Shown here: piece by piece, positions 10,161-19,633 of the stretch
Layout: every line of letters begins with the position of its first letter
Numbering within the stretch: position 1 is the stretch's first letter
Source: Pseudomonas putida NBRC 14164
GTDB taxonomy: Bacteria > Pseudomonadota > Gammaproteobacteria > Pseudomonadales > Pseudomonadaceae
Direction: 5' to 3'
Assembly (NCBI RefSeq): GCF_000412675.1
Contig: NC_021505.1
Coordinates: 62,001-126,000 of the forward strand
DNA length: 64,000 nucleotides
Made by a program: the position numbers and the translations under genes
Notes under the pieces: generated by a model
Told to the model about the DNA's origin: nothing
What the model saw: the letters and a program-made list of their open reading frames with translations, nothing else
The model's database searches: none

Positions 10161-10277
10161 GTGGTAGCCCGGATGCGTTTTTTTTCCATGACAGTCTATG
10201 GCGGCTGTGCGTGGGAGGCTTTCGAGCCTGCCTGGATTGGAAAATGCCCGGGTCTACCACCTCGCGTACAGTCGCCA
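10161..10277 (+). ncRNA. Candidate structured leader RNA upstream of the DUF3077-like gene
   Basis: Three helices can be drawn. P1: 10199-10211 with 10265-10277, 13 bp including two G-U pairs. P2, inside P1: AGGCT-TTCG-AGCCT at 10216-10229, a UUCG tetraloop hairpin. P0: GTGGTAGCCCGG at 10161-10172 with the complementary segment at 10248-10260, 12 bp with a one-base bulge. P0 and P1 interlock, so they either form a pseudoknot or exclude each other. The element ends 52 nt before the DUF3077-like start codon. Function is inferred from structure and position only. Confidence 0.5.
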
Positions 10278-10328
10278 CCCATTCACGTGGTAGTGATGGT
10301 TGGCGGCCCTGAGGAGCATTTTCCAGTG

Positions 10329-10643
10329 ATGAAGAAACTAGTGCCCGATCCACCCCTACCCCGCACCTCCGCCCGCCCCTTCGGCCGCTGCGACGCCGGC
10401 CATGACCCGCTCTTCACCGTCAACCCGAACATTTCCGCCGAGGACGCTCTCGTCCACGTAGCCCTGTACCTGCGCAGCGCCTACGAAACCGGCTACAAAG
10501 CCCTGGACTACATGCGCGAAGAGGGCCGTGGCATGTTCTGGTCGAACCTGCATGCGATTGAAATGGCGGAGGGTGTGATTGAGGCAATACTCGATGGCAT
10601 CGAGTCGACCCCTCCACCGACAAACCGGCCCTCACAGGCATAG
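10329..10643 (+). CDS. DUF3077-like small protein
   Basis: A 104-residue protein of unknown function. It has a proline-rich basic start and then a helical region (ISAEDALVHVALYLRSAYET, then MAEGVIEAILDG) that resembles the DUF3077 family found in many copies in Pseudomonas genomes. No signal peptide or membrane segment. The ATG at 10329 is 12 nt from GAGGAG, a rather long spacing; an upstream GTG/ATG at about 10290-10296 is possible. It stands alone between REP elements, and the candidate structured RNA lies just upstream, suggesting post-transcriptional control. Confidence 0.65.
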   Translation: MKKLVPDPPLPRTSARPFGRCDAGHDPLFTVNPNISAEDALVHVALYLRSAYETGYKALDYMREEGRGMFWSNLHAIEMAEGVIEAILDGIESTPPPTNRPSQA

Positions 10644-10669
10644 CGCAGCTATTGAAGCCGACGCAGTAC

Positions 10670-10756
10670 CTGTGGGAGCGGGCGTGCCCGCGAACACCGG
10701 CAGAGCCGGTGCCATCCACCGCGGTGGCTGCTTCGCGGGCATGCCCGCTCCCACAG
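10670..10756. repeat. REP inverted pair
   Basis: Two converging arms, ctgtgggagcgggcgtgccc at the left and its complement at the right, with the inner hairpins caccggcagagccggtg and ccaccgcggtgg. It lies between the convergent DUF3077-like gene and qor. Confidence 0.85.
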
Positions 10757-10770
10757 GGAACGTGTGTGGC

Positions 10771-11748
10771 TCAGGGGATTAGTACAGTCGACCCCACAGT
10801 CCGCCGCGCCGACAGCTCCGCCTGCGCCTTGGCCGCCTCACTCAGCGGATACCGCTGCTGGATATCCACAACCAGCTTGCCACTGTCAATCATCGCAAAC
10901 AGGTCATCGGCCATGGCCTGGGTGTTCTCGGCATTGTTGGCGTAGGTCGCCAGCGTCGGCCGGGTGACATACAGCGAGCCCTTCTGCGCCAGAATCCCCA
11001 GGTTCACGCCGCTCACCGCACCCGAGGCATTGCCAAAGCTCACCATCAACCCACGTGGCTGCAGGCAGTCCAGCGAGGTCAGCCAGGTGTCGGCACCGAC
11101 GCCGTCATACACCACCGGGCATTTCTTGCCGTCGGTCAGTTCCAGCACGCGCTTGGCTACATCCTCATGGCTGTAGTCGATGGTCGCCCAAGCCCCCAGC
11201 GCCTTAGCCCGCTCGGCCTTTTCGGCAGAACTCACGGTACCGATCAGCTTGGCGCCCAAGGCCTTGGCCCACTGGCACGCCAGCGAACCCACGCCGCCAG
11301 CCGCCGCGTGGAACAGAATCACATCACCCGGTTTCACCTCATAGGTCTGCTTCAGCAGATACTGCACGGTCAAACCCTTGAGCATCACCGCCGCCGCTTG
11401 CTCGAAACTGATGTTGTCGGGCAGCTTGACCAGGTTGGCCTCCGGCAGCGTATGCACTTCGCTGTACGCCCCCAGCGGGCCGCCGGCATGGGCCACGCGG
11501 TCGCCGACCTTGAGCCGGGTCACACCCTCGCCCACCGCCTCGACCACGCCCGCAGCTTCAGTACCCAGGCCAGAAGGCAGGGACGGCGGCGCATACAGCC
11601 CGCTGCGGAAGTAGGTATCGATGAAGTTCAAGCCGATTGCATGGTTACGCACACGCACCTGCTGTGGGCCGAGCGGGGTCGGGGCGAATTCCACCAGCTG
11701 CATTACTTCCGGGCCGCCATGCTGAGTGAACTGGATACGCTTTGCCAT
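10771..11748 (-). CDS. qor: NADPH:quinone oxidoreductase (zeta-crystallin-like MDR family)
   Basis: Soluble medium-chain reductase that reduces quinones with NADPH. The 325-residue protein begins MAKRIQFTQHGGPEVMQLVE, as typical for Qor, has the NADPH Rossmann motif AAAGGVGSLACQWAKALGAK near the middle, and lacks the cysteine lobe that binds structural zinc in alcohol dehydrogenases. AAGGAG lies 6-7 nt before the ATG; a GTG one codon earlier is less likely. In Pseudomonas the order tsaC-qor-hemF-aroE is usual; here the DUF3077-like gene and the low-GC islet interrupt it. Confidence 0.93.
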   Translation of the reverse strand: MAKRIQFTQHGGPEVMQLVEFAPTPLGPQQVRVRNHAIGLNFIDTYFRSGLYAPPSLPSGLGTEAAGVVEAVGEGVTRLKVGDRVAHAGGPLGAYSEVHTLPEANLVKLPDNISFEQAAAVMLKGLTVQYLLKQTYEVKPGDVILFHAAAGGVGSLACQWAKALGAKLIGTVSSAEKAERAKALGAWATIDYSHEDVAKRVLELTDGKKCPVVYDGVGADTWLTSLDCLQPRGLMVSFGNASGAVSGVNLGILAQKGSLYVTRPTLATYANNAENTQAMADDLFAMIDSGKLVVDIQQRYPLSEAAKAQAELSARRTVGSTVLIP

Positions 11749-11908
11749 CACAAGCTCCTTTAGTTGGATCGAAATCTGTAGATACTAAATAGCAGCCCAT
11801 TAACACAGTTGCTTGGTTGTAGTCAACTGAGTTTTCTGTCAGTTGTTATAAGAAAAATGAAGGTTCAAGATCTTATTCGCAAGACAACTAATTAAAAGGG
11901 AGTTGAAA

Positions 11909-12142
11909 ATGGATATTGAGTATACTATGAGTATGATCCTAGAAAACGGTGAACCTGAGAGGGTGTACCTACCGCAAGAACAATTGAAATACATTTTTGA
12001 GCATATGGAAATAGGCACCCATGTTTGGACAACGAATAATTATGATAAAACTGGAAAACTTATTTACAAGGATTTCCGTGGGGAGACAGCTCATCTGCTG
12101 ATTTCAGTTCCCGACCAAGATTCAAAAAAATCATATTTCTAA
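11909..12142 (+). CDS. Orphan small protein in a low-GC islet
   Basis: A 77-residue acidic protein (MDIEYTMSMILENGEPERVY...) that I do not recognise. AAGGGAG is 6 nt before the ATG, a good ribosome-binding site, and codon use is clearly AT-rich, unlike every neighbouring gene. No signal peptide, membrane segment or known motif; aromatic residues and alternating charged beta-like stretches suggest a compact alpha/beta protein. Size and isolation would suit an orphan immunity or antitoxin-like protein, but nothing in the sequence proves that. Probably acquired horizontally. Confidence 0.6.
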   Translation: MDIEYTMSMILENGEPERVYLPQEQLKYIFEHMEIGTHVWTTNNYDKTGKLIYKDFRGETAHLLISVPDQDSKKSYF

Positions 12143-12256
12143 ATCAACGGCTGTTTTTGCATTGATCTGGAAGTTTGGAAAGGCTACATCTTCTTAATTT
12201 CCAGATTTTTTTGTTAGATGCAATGTTTTCGATATATTCACGGCGTAAGAAACTTT

Positions 12257-12398
12257 AGGCTCTGTACTAAACGCCTTTACACTAGTCATGCTGTGTTGAA
12301 AATAGCTCAGGAATACTCATTTACTCCAGTAAAACTCCGCTTCCTCGGCTGTTTTCGTCATGCCTGAGCGGCGTCTCAAGACGTTTCATACAGAGCTT
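12257..12398. mobile_element. 142-bp MITE-like element or IS remnant
   Basis: Imperfect terminal inverted repeats of 21 bp (12257-12277 and 12378-12398, 17 of 21 positions complementary) bound a 142-bp segment with no gene. The ends read aggctctgtactaaacgcc and, on the other strand, aagctctgtatgaaacgtc. No clear target duplication was found. The form fits a miniature inverted-repeat element or the collapsed ends of an insertion sequence. The rest of the 12143-12575 gap is low-GC with no other feature seen. Confidence 0.55.
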
Positions 12399-12422
12399 GG
12401 GTCGTAATGATCGGATCGGTAA

Positions 12423-13487
<1,065 letters not shown>

Positions 13488-13512
13488 GCTTGTGGATAAA
13501 CAAGGAGCCGTC

Positions 13513-14337
13513 ATGGACCAGTACGTCGTTTTTGGTAACCCCATCGGCCACAGCAAGTCGCCGCTGATCCACCGCCTGTTCGCCGAGCAGACCGGCCAGG
13601 ACCTGGAATACGCCACCCTGCTGGCGCCGCTGGACGAGTTCAGCGATTGCGCGCGCGGCTTCTTCAAGCAAGGCAGCGGCGGCAACGTCACCGTGCCGTT
13701 CAAGGAAGAGGCCTACCGCCTGTGCGACAGCCTGACCCCGCGTGCCCAGCGCGCTGGCGCAGTGAACACGCTGAGCAAGCTGGCTGATGGCACCCTGCAG
13801 GGCGACAACACCGATGGCGCGGGGCTGGTGCGCGACCTGACAGTGAATGCCGGGGTCGAACTGGCTGGCAAACGCATTCTCATCCTCGGTGCCGGTGGCG
13901 CCGTGCGTGGCGTGCTGGAGCCTATTCTGGCGCACAAACCGCAGTCGCTTGTGGTTGCCAACCGCACTGTGGAAAAAGCCGAGCAGCTGGCGCGAGAGTT
14001 CGATGAGCTGGGGCCGGTGGTGGCCAGCGGGTTTGCCTGGTTGCAGGAGCCGGTGGATGTGATCATCAACGCCACTTCGGCGAGCCTGGCCGGGGAGATG
14101 CCGCCGATTGCCGACAGCCTGGTCGAGGCGGGGCGCACGGTTTGCTACGACATGATGTATGGCAAGGAGCCGACGCCGTTTTGCCAGTGGGCTACCAAGC
14201 TGGGGGCTGCCAAGGTACTGGATGGGCTGGGGATGCTGGCTGAACAGGCGGCTGAGGCCTTCTTTATCTGGCGTGGGGTGCGGCCTGATACCGCGCCAGT
14301 GTTGGCTGAGCTGCGCCGGCAGCTGGCTCGGGGCTGA
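13513..14337 (+). CDS. aroE: Shikimate dehydrogenase (NADP+)
   Basis: Reduces 3-dehydroshikimate to shikimate in the aromatic amino acid pathway. The 274-residue protein has the shikimate-binding [10 protein letters not shown] near residues 8-17, the catalytic lysine in VTVPFKEEA (Lys64), and the NADP-binding LGAGGAVRG around residue 125. The ATG follows AAGGAG by 6 nt. Standard AroE length, co-directional with hemF. A perfect DnaA-type 9-mer sits in the hemF-aroE gap. Confidence 0.96.
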   Translation: MDQYVVFGNPIGHSKSPLIHRLFAEQTGQDLEYATLLAPLDEFSDCARGFFKQGSGGNVTVPFKEEAYRLCDSLTPRAQRAGAVNTLSKLADGTLQGDNTDGAGLVRDLTVNAGVELAGKRILILGAGGAVRGVLEPILAHKPQSLVVANRTVEKAEQLAREFDELGPVVASGFAWLQEPVDVIINATSASLAGEMPPIADSLVEAGRTVCYDMMYGKEPTPFCQWATKLGAAKVLDGLGMLAEQAAEAFFIWRGVRPDTAPVLAELRRQLARG

Positions 14338-14344
14338 AATTGTC

Positions 14345-14464
14345 GGGGCCGCTTTGCGGCCCATTCGCGGCACAAGGCCGCTCCTACAACGCCCGCGCTA
14401 TCCGGGCTAACGCGATCCCCTGTAGGAGCGGCCTTGTGCCGCGAATGGGCTGCGCAGCAGCCCC
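14345..14464. repeat. REP inverted pair (cggcacaaggccgctcctac family)
   Basis: A convergent pair of the second REP family, core cggcacaaggccgctcctac, with hairpins gggccgctttgcggccc and gggctgcgcagcagcccc at the outer ends. It separates the convergent aroE and SulP genes. Confidence 0.85.
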
Positions 14465-14476
14465 AGAATCTCAGCC

Positions 14477-16042
14477 TCACTCCTCAAACCGGATCGGGCA
14501 CAACTCCACCCCTTCCAGCTTCTGCAACTCTTCGATCACTTGGGGCCTGGCCCGGTGCAGTGTCAAGCTCCCGCCCAAGCGCCGCAAGCGCCGCGCCTCA
14601 CGGTGCAACATATCCACACCCGAGTAATCGATAAAATTCACCTGCCGCGCGTCGATCACCACATGTGGCCCCTGGCAGCGCTGCAAGCGCACCTGCAGGT
14701 AATGCGCAGCCCCAAAGAATATTGACCCGCCCACCCGTAACACATCCGCGTCTCCTTCACGGCTTTGCTGCACCCGTGGCCGGGAAGTGCGCTTCAAGTA
14801 GAAAAACAGTGACGCCAGCACCCCGGCATAGATGGCCGTCTGCAGCTCCAGCAACAACGTCGCCGCCGCCGTCAGTGTCATGACCAGAAACTCCGAGCGG
14901 CTGACCCTGAACAGCGCGCGAATCCCCCGATGGTCCACCAACCCCCAGCAGATCAGCAAAATGCTGCCGGCCATGGCCGGGATCGGCAGGTGCGCGATCA
15001 GGCCGGCGCCGGTAACGGCAAACAGCGCCACCCACAGAGCCGAGAACACCCCGGCCATCGGTGAACGGGCGCCCGCCTCGTAGCTCAGGCCCGAGCGGGT
15101 GAAGGAACCGGCGGACAGGTAGCCGGAGAAAAATGCACCGGCAATGTTCGACAGGCCCTGTGCGCGTATTTCCTGGTCCGGGTCGATCAGTTGTTCTGAA
15201 CGTGCCGATAACGAGCGGGCAATCGACAGGCTGGTGACCAACCCCAGCATGCCTACCGCAACGGCGCTGGGCAGCAGACGCAACATGAGCTCCACGTCTA
15301 GCAAAGGCAGCGGGCTGAAAGGCGGGAGTTGCCCGGTGAACGCTGCCACCCGCGGCACATGGCCAAATAAGCCCGGCAACAGCCAGGCCAGCAAGCTGAC
15401 CAGCATCAGGCTTATCAACAGGCTCGGCCAGCGCGGGCGCCAGAGCTTGAAGGCCACGCCGATCACTACGGTGGCCAGGCCCAACAGCAAGGAAGGCAGG
15501 TCGACCTCCCCTGCATGGCTGGCCAGGTCCTGTACGGTTTTCAGTGCCGTAGCCTGGCTGGGCAGGTCCATGCCCAGCAGGTTGGGCAATTGGCCCAGGG
15601 CAATGACGATAGCGGCGCCCAGGGTGAAACCGAGTACTACCGAGTGGGAGACGAAGTTGACCAGCGCGCCAAAGCGCAAAAGCCCGAGCAGCAGCTGGAA
15701 GATGCCGCCGAGGAAGGTCAGCAGCAGCACCAGGGTGATGTAATCGGCACTGCCGGCCACGGCCAGCGGGCTGATGCTGGCGTAGAGCACGATGGAGATG
15801 GCAGCGGTGGGGCCGCAGATCAGGTGCCAGGACGAACCCCACAGGCAGGCGATCAGCACCGGTACGATGGCGGCGTACAGGCCATATTCGGCAGGCAAGC
15901 CGGCGATCAGGGCGTAGGCGATGGATTGTGGCAGGGCGAGGATGGCACCGCTCAGGCCCACCAGCAGGTCCTGGCGCAGGCTGCGGCCCGATTGGCGCGG
16001 GAGCCAGGTGAGGAAGGGCAGCAGGTGAATGATGCGATGCAT
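14477..16042 (-). CDS. SulP-family anion transporter with STAS domain (choline-sulfate locus)
   Basis: A 521-residue inner-membrane protein with about 11-13 hydrophobic segments, the SulP-family block QSIAYALIAGLPAEYGLYAA near the N terminus, and a C-terminal STAS domain (about 410-521, including VNFIDYSGVDML). SulP carriers move sulfate, bicarbonate or related anions. It lies downstream of choX and betC, so sulfate or choline-O-sulfate is the plausible substrate, but a REP hairpin between choX and this gene may uncouple expression. The start MHRIIHLLPFLTW was chosen because the open frame upstream runs through that REP. Confidence 0.88.
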   Translation of the reverse strand: MHRIIHLLPFLTWLPRQSGRSLRQDLLVGLSGAILALPQSIAYALIAGLPAEYGLYAAIVPVLIACLWGSSWHLICGPTAAISIVLYASISPLAVAGSADYITLVLLLTFLGGIFQLLLGLLRFGALVNFVSHSVVLGFTLGAAIVIALGQLPNLLGMDLPSQATALKTVQDLASHAGEVDLPSLLLGLATVVIGVAFKLWRPRWPSLLISLMLVSLLAWLLPGLFGHVPRVAAFTGQLPPFSPLPLLDVELMLRLLPSAVAVGMLGLVTSLSIARSLSARSEQLIDPDQEIRAQGLSNIAGAFFSGYLSAGSFTRSGLSYEAGARSPMAGVFSALWVALFAVTGAGLIAHLPIPAMAGSILLICWGLVDHRGIRALFRVSRSEFLVMTLTAAATLLLELQTAIYAGVLASLFFYLKRTSRPRVQQSREGDADVLRVGGSIFFGAAHYLQVRLQRCQGPHVVIDARQVNFIDYSGVDMLHREARRLRRLGGSLTLHRARPQVIEELQKLEGVELCPIRFEE

Positions 16043-16072
16043 GAGATATTCACATTTCCAAAGGTCCACTGT

Positions 16073-16152
16073 CCCCTGTGGGAGCGGGTTTACCCGCGAA
16101 TGCGTCGGTACATGCAATGCAGCATTCGCGGGTGAACCCGCTCCCACAGGGG
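16073..16152. repeat. REP inverted pair
   Basis: An 80-bp near-perfect palindrome with arms cccctgtgggagcgggttta and complement, and the inner repeat cgcgaatgc/gcattcgcg. It sits between choX and the downstream SulP gene on the same strand, so it may act as a 3' stability hairpin for the betC-choX message. Confidence 0.88.
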
Positions 16153-16169
16153 GCGCGTCGTGTCTGAAA

Positions 16170-17093
16170 CTACAGTTTGGCTTTGACGGCCTCCAGGGCA
16201 TTGCCATCGGCCTTGGTAGTCACCCCAGCCAACCACCCTTCCAGCACCTCTGGATACGTTTTCACCCAAGCCCTGGCAGCGTCATCGAAGCTGATCTTCT
16301 TATCCACAACCTCGGCCATGATGGCGTTTTCCATGTCCAGGGTAAATTTCAGGTTACCCAACAGCTTCGCCGCATTCGGGCAGGCTTGTGGATAACCCTT
16401 TCGGGTCAGCGTGTACACCTCGCCCTTGCTGCCGAACCACTTTTCCCCGCCAGTCAGGTAATGCATTTTCAGCTTCACGTTCATCGGGTGCGGGGTCCAG
16501 CCAAGGAAGGTGATGAACTGCTGTTTCTTCACCGCCCGGTCGACCTGGGCCAGCATCGCCTGCTCGCTGGACTCCACCAGTTTCCACTGGCCGAGGTTGA
16601 ATTCATTCTTGTCGATGATTGCCTTCAGCGACAGGTTGGCCGGTGCACCGGAGCCGATACCGTACAGCTTCTTGTCGAACTGGTCGGCATGCTTCTGCAG
16701 GTCGGCAAAGTCCTTCACCCCGGCATTCCACACGTAGTCGGGCACCGCCAGGGTGAACTCGGTTCCTTCCAGGTTACGTGACAGTTGCTGCACATCGCCG
16801 TTGGCGATGAACTTGTCATGGAAGCCTTGCTGCGCCGGCATCCAGTTGCCCAGGAAGACATCGACGCGGCCGTCCTTCAAGCCGCCGTAGATGATCGGCA
16901 CGGCCAGGCTGTCGATCTTCACCTTGTAGCCCAGGCTTTCCAGTAACAGACGGGCCACGGCATTGGTCGAGGCGATATCGCTCCAGCCGGGGTCGGCCAT
17001 TTTTACGGTACTGCATTGCGCGTCGCTGTCGGCGGCGTGGGCCGTGGCGGTGCCCAGGGCCAGGGCGAACACGGCGGCGGAGAACTTGTGCAT
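16170..17093 (-). CDS. choX: Choline ABC transporter periplasmic binding protein (ChoX-like)
   Basis: Periplasmic solute-binding protein of the OpuAC/ProX class, predicted to bind choline or a related quaternary amine. The 307-residue precursor has a clear signal peptide cleaved after TATAHA, then the mature domain with WTPHPMN and the aromatic-rich NWMPAQQG region expected of the cation-pi binding box. A GAGAGG site precedes the ATG. It is 14 bp downstream of betC, indicating co-transcription with choline sulfatase. No permease or ATPase lies next to it, so it must share one encoded elsewhere. Confidence 0.87.
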   Translation of the reverse strand: MHKFSAAVFALALGTATAHAADSDAQCSTVKMADPGWSDIASTNAVARLLLESLGYKVKIDSLAVPIIYGGLKDGRVDVFLGNWMPAQQGFHDKFIANGDVQQLSRNLEGTEFTLAVPDYVWNAGVKDFADLQKHADQFDKKLYGIGSGAPANLSLKAIIDKNEFNLGQWKLVESSEQAMLAQVDRAVKKQQFITFLGWTPHPMNVKLKMHYLTGGEKWFGSKGEVYTLTRKGYPQACPNAAKLLGNLKFTLDMENAIMAEVVDKKISFDDAARAWVKTYPEVLEGWLAGVTTKADGNALEAVKAKL

Positions 17094-17107
17094 GGCGGCC
17101 TCTCTTT

Positions 17108-18625
17108 TCAATCCAGGGGTGCGGGCTGTGGATAACGTGCCTTGCGCTCGAGGTCGTCGAGATCGATGTGGTTGCGCATGTACTGTTGGCTGGCGTCCAC
17201 CAGCGGTTGGTGGTCCCAGCTTTTCAGCGTGCCGATGGCCAGCGCCTCCGCCACCAGGCGGCGGCGCCGCTGGCTGGCGAGTACCTGCTGGCGCAGGCTG
17301 GGGATATCCCAACGCTGTCGTGCTTCATCGGCAAATGCCTGCAGCAGCGCCTGGTGGTCCGGGCTGCCGGCGAGGTTCTCCCGCTCGTGCGGGTCGCGGC
17401 TCAGGTCATAGAGTAGCCATGGGTCGTCTTCGCTGTACACGAACTTGTAAGGCCCACGGCGGATCATCATCAGCGGGCCGACGGTGCCTTCGGCCATGTA
17501 TTCGCCGATCACTTCATCGTGGCCGCCCTGCCCTTGCAGGTGGCCAAGCAGCGAGCGGCCGTCCAGATGCAGGTTGTTATCCACAGTGCCGCCAGCCAGT
17601 TCTACCAAGGTTGGCAGCAGGTCGCAGGTCGATACCGAGGCACTGACCCGAGCCGCCGCAAAGTGCTTGGGCGCATGGATCAGCAGCGGTACCCGCGCCG
17701 ACATCTCGAACCAGTGCATCTTGTACCAGAGGCCACGCTCGCCAAGCATGTCGCCGTGGTCGCCGGAGAACACGATCAGGGTGTCGTCGGCCAGGTTGCA
17801 CTCTTCCAGGGTTTGCAGCAGCTGGCCGATGTTGTCGTCGATGTAGCTGCAGGCGCCGAAGTAAGCGCGGCGGGCGTCGTGGATCTTGTCCACAGGCAGC
17901 GGTTTGTTCCACAGGTCGTAGACCTTGAGCAGGCGTTGCGAGTGGGGGTCGAGTTCTGCCTGGTTGAACTCGGCGCGGGGCATGGGGATATCCACACCTT
18001 CGTAGCGGTCCCAATAGCGCTTGGGGATGGTGTACGGGTCGTGCGGGTGAGTCATCGAAACGGTCAGGCAGAATGGCCGGCCATCGTTCTCGCGCACATG
18101 GTCGTACAGGTACTGGCGCGCCTTGAACACCACTTCCTCGTCGAAATCCAGCTGGTTGGTACGTATGCATGGGCCGGCCTGCAGTACCGAAGACATGTTG
18201 TGATACCAGCTCGGGCGCACATCCGGTTCGTCCCAGTTCACCGCCCAGCCGTAGTCGGCCGGGTAGATGTCGCTGGTCAGGCGCTCTTCATAGCCGTGCA
18301 GCTGGTCCGGGCCGCAGAAGTGCATCTTGCCGGACAGCGCGGTGCGGTAGCCCAGGCGGCGCAGGTAGTGGGCATAGGTCGGCACATCAGCGGGGAAATC
18401 GGCGGCATTGTCGTAAGCGCCGATGCGGCTGGGCAACTGGCCGCTGACCAGGGTGAAGCGTGACGGCGCGCACAGCGGGCTGTTGCAGTAGGCCGAGTCG
18501 AACACCACCGCCTGCTCGGCCAGGCGGCTCAGGTGCGGCATCTGGATGGGCGAAGGGGCGTAGATCGGCAGCAAGGGTGCGGCCATCTGGTCGGCCATGA
18601 TGAACAGGATATTCGGGCGCGTCAT
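17108..18625 (-). CDS. betC: Choline-sulfatase
   Basis: Hydrolyses choline-O-sulfate to choline and sulfate, feeding glycine betaine synthesis and sulfur supply. The 505-residue arylsulfatase-fold protein begins MTRPNILFIMADQMAAP and has the sulfatase signature LCAPSR, in which Cys52 would be matured to formylglycine; an IVFSGDHGDMLGERG block supplies metal ligands. I prefer the ATG at 18625 because GGAAG lies just upstream; a second ATG four codons earlier lacks a site. Divergent from the LysR regulator and followed by choX. Confidence 0.94.
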   Translation of the reverse strand: MTRPNILFIMADQMAAPLLPIYAPSPIQMPHLSRLAEQAVVFDSAYCNSPLCAPSRFTLVSGQLPSRIGAYDNAADFPADVPTYAHYLRRLGYRTALSGKMHFCGPDQLHGYEERLTSDIYPADYGWAVNWDEPDVRPSWYHNMSSVLQAGPCIRTNQLDFDEEVVFKARQYLYDHVRENDGRPFCLTVSMTHPHDPYTIPKRYWDRYEGVDIPMPRAEFNQAELDPHSQRLLKVYDLWNKPLPVDKIHDARRAYFGACSYIDDNIGQLLQTLEECNLADDTLIVFSGDHGDMLGERGLWYKMHWFEMSARVPLLIHAPKHFAAARVSASVSTCDLLPTLVELAGGTVDNNLHLDGRSLLGHLQGQGGHDEVIGEYMAEGTVGPLMMIRRGPYKFVYSEDDPWLLYDLSRDPHERENLAGSPDHQALLQAFADEARQRWDIPSLRQQVLASQRRRRLVAEALAIGTLKSWDHQPLVDASQQYMRNHIDLDDLERKARYPQPAPLD

Positions 18626-18733
18626 GGTGGCTTCCATCGTTGAGGGTTATGCGATTCACTTGCCTTTCAAGATGCGACTGCGGATAACATGGGTAAAGCC
18701 CATGGCGGGCAATGACTGGGATTAGCTGAGCTT

Positions 18734-19633
18734 ATGTTTGAGCACCTTGCCGAGTTGTCGCTGGATACCTTGCGCGTTTTCGAAGCTGCGGCACGCCTGC
18801 GGGGGTTTACTGCGGCGGCGCTGGAGCTGGGCACGACACAGCCGGCAGTGAGCCAACAGGTGAAACGCCTGGAAGCCCAGCTGGGCACGCGCCTGTTTGA
18901 CCGTATTTATCGCGGCATCGAGCTCACCGAGGCCGGCCAGCTGTTGTTTGAACAGGTACACCAGGGCCTGCAAGCCATGGATGACGGCATTTCCCAGGCC
19001 AGCGGGCGTGGCCAGCGAGAAGTGCTCCAGGTGGCCACCGACTTTGCCTTTGCGGCCTTCTGGCTGATGCCAAGGCTGCAACGCTTTCACGAGGCTTATC
19101 CACAGGTGGATGTGAGCCTGGTGACCGGTGAACGCAGCCAGGGGATGTTGCGCCCGGACATCGATGTGGCGGTGCTGTTTGGCGATGGGCGCTTTCATCA
19201 GGGTGAAAGCCGCTGGCTGTTCGATGAAGAAGTTTTCCCGGTGTGCAGCCCCCGCCTGACGGATGGCAAACCCTTGTCAGCCGTGGCTTTGCAACGTTTG
19301 CCTTTGCTGCATTTGAAGGGCGAGCAGGCCAGCCGCTGGTTTGACTGGGCGGGGGTTTTCCGCGGGTTTGGCGTGGCCAGCCCACCGCCTGCGGGGCAAT
19401 TGCGGTTCGACAACTATACGTTGCTGATTCAGGCAGCGATTGCAGGGCAAGGGGTGGCGATTGGTTGGCGGCACCTGGTGGATGGGTTGGTGGAGCAAGG
19501 GTTGCTGTGCCGGCCGCTGGCGGGGAGTTTGCGCTCTCAGCGCGGGTATTACGCGGTGCTGCCGCCGCGCAAGCGGCGTGGGGCGTTGATCGAGCGGTTT
19601 GTGGGGTGGCTTGAGGATGAGCGCAGCCTTTGA
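18734..19633 (+). CDS. LysR-type regulator of choline-sulfate use
   Basis: A 299-residue LysR-family regulator: N-terminal winged helix-turn-helix (about 5-64, FTAAALELGTTQPAVSQQVK) and a periplasmic-binding-like effector domain (about 90-290). It is transcribed away from betC with 108 bp between the two start codons, the usual arrangement for a LysR activator and its target, so it most likely controls betC-choX in response to choline-O-sulfate. Its last 13 nt, including the stop, are the beginning of the tandem repeat unit that follows. Confidence 0.88.
   Translation: MFEHLAELSLDTLRVFEAAARLRGFTAAALELGTTQPAVSQQVKRLEAQLGTRLFDRIYRGIELTEAGQLLFEQVHQGLQAMDDGISQASGRGQREVLQVATDFAFAAFWLMPRLQRFHEAYPQVDVSLVTGERSQGMLRPDIDVAVLFGDGRFHQGESRWLFDEEVFPVCSPRLTDGKPLSAVALQRLPLLHLKGEQASRWFDWAGVFRGFGVASPPPAGQLRFDNYTLLIQAAIAGQGVAIGWRHLVDGLVEQGLLCRPLAGSLRSQRGYYAVLPPRKRRGALIERFVGWLEDERSL

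Noticed and set aside
16043-16207. N-terminal extension of the SulP protein by 55 codons
   Set aside because: The extension is translated from a REP palindrome and carries no hydrophobic or family signal.
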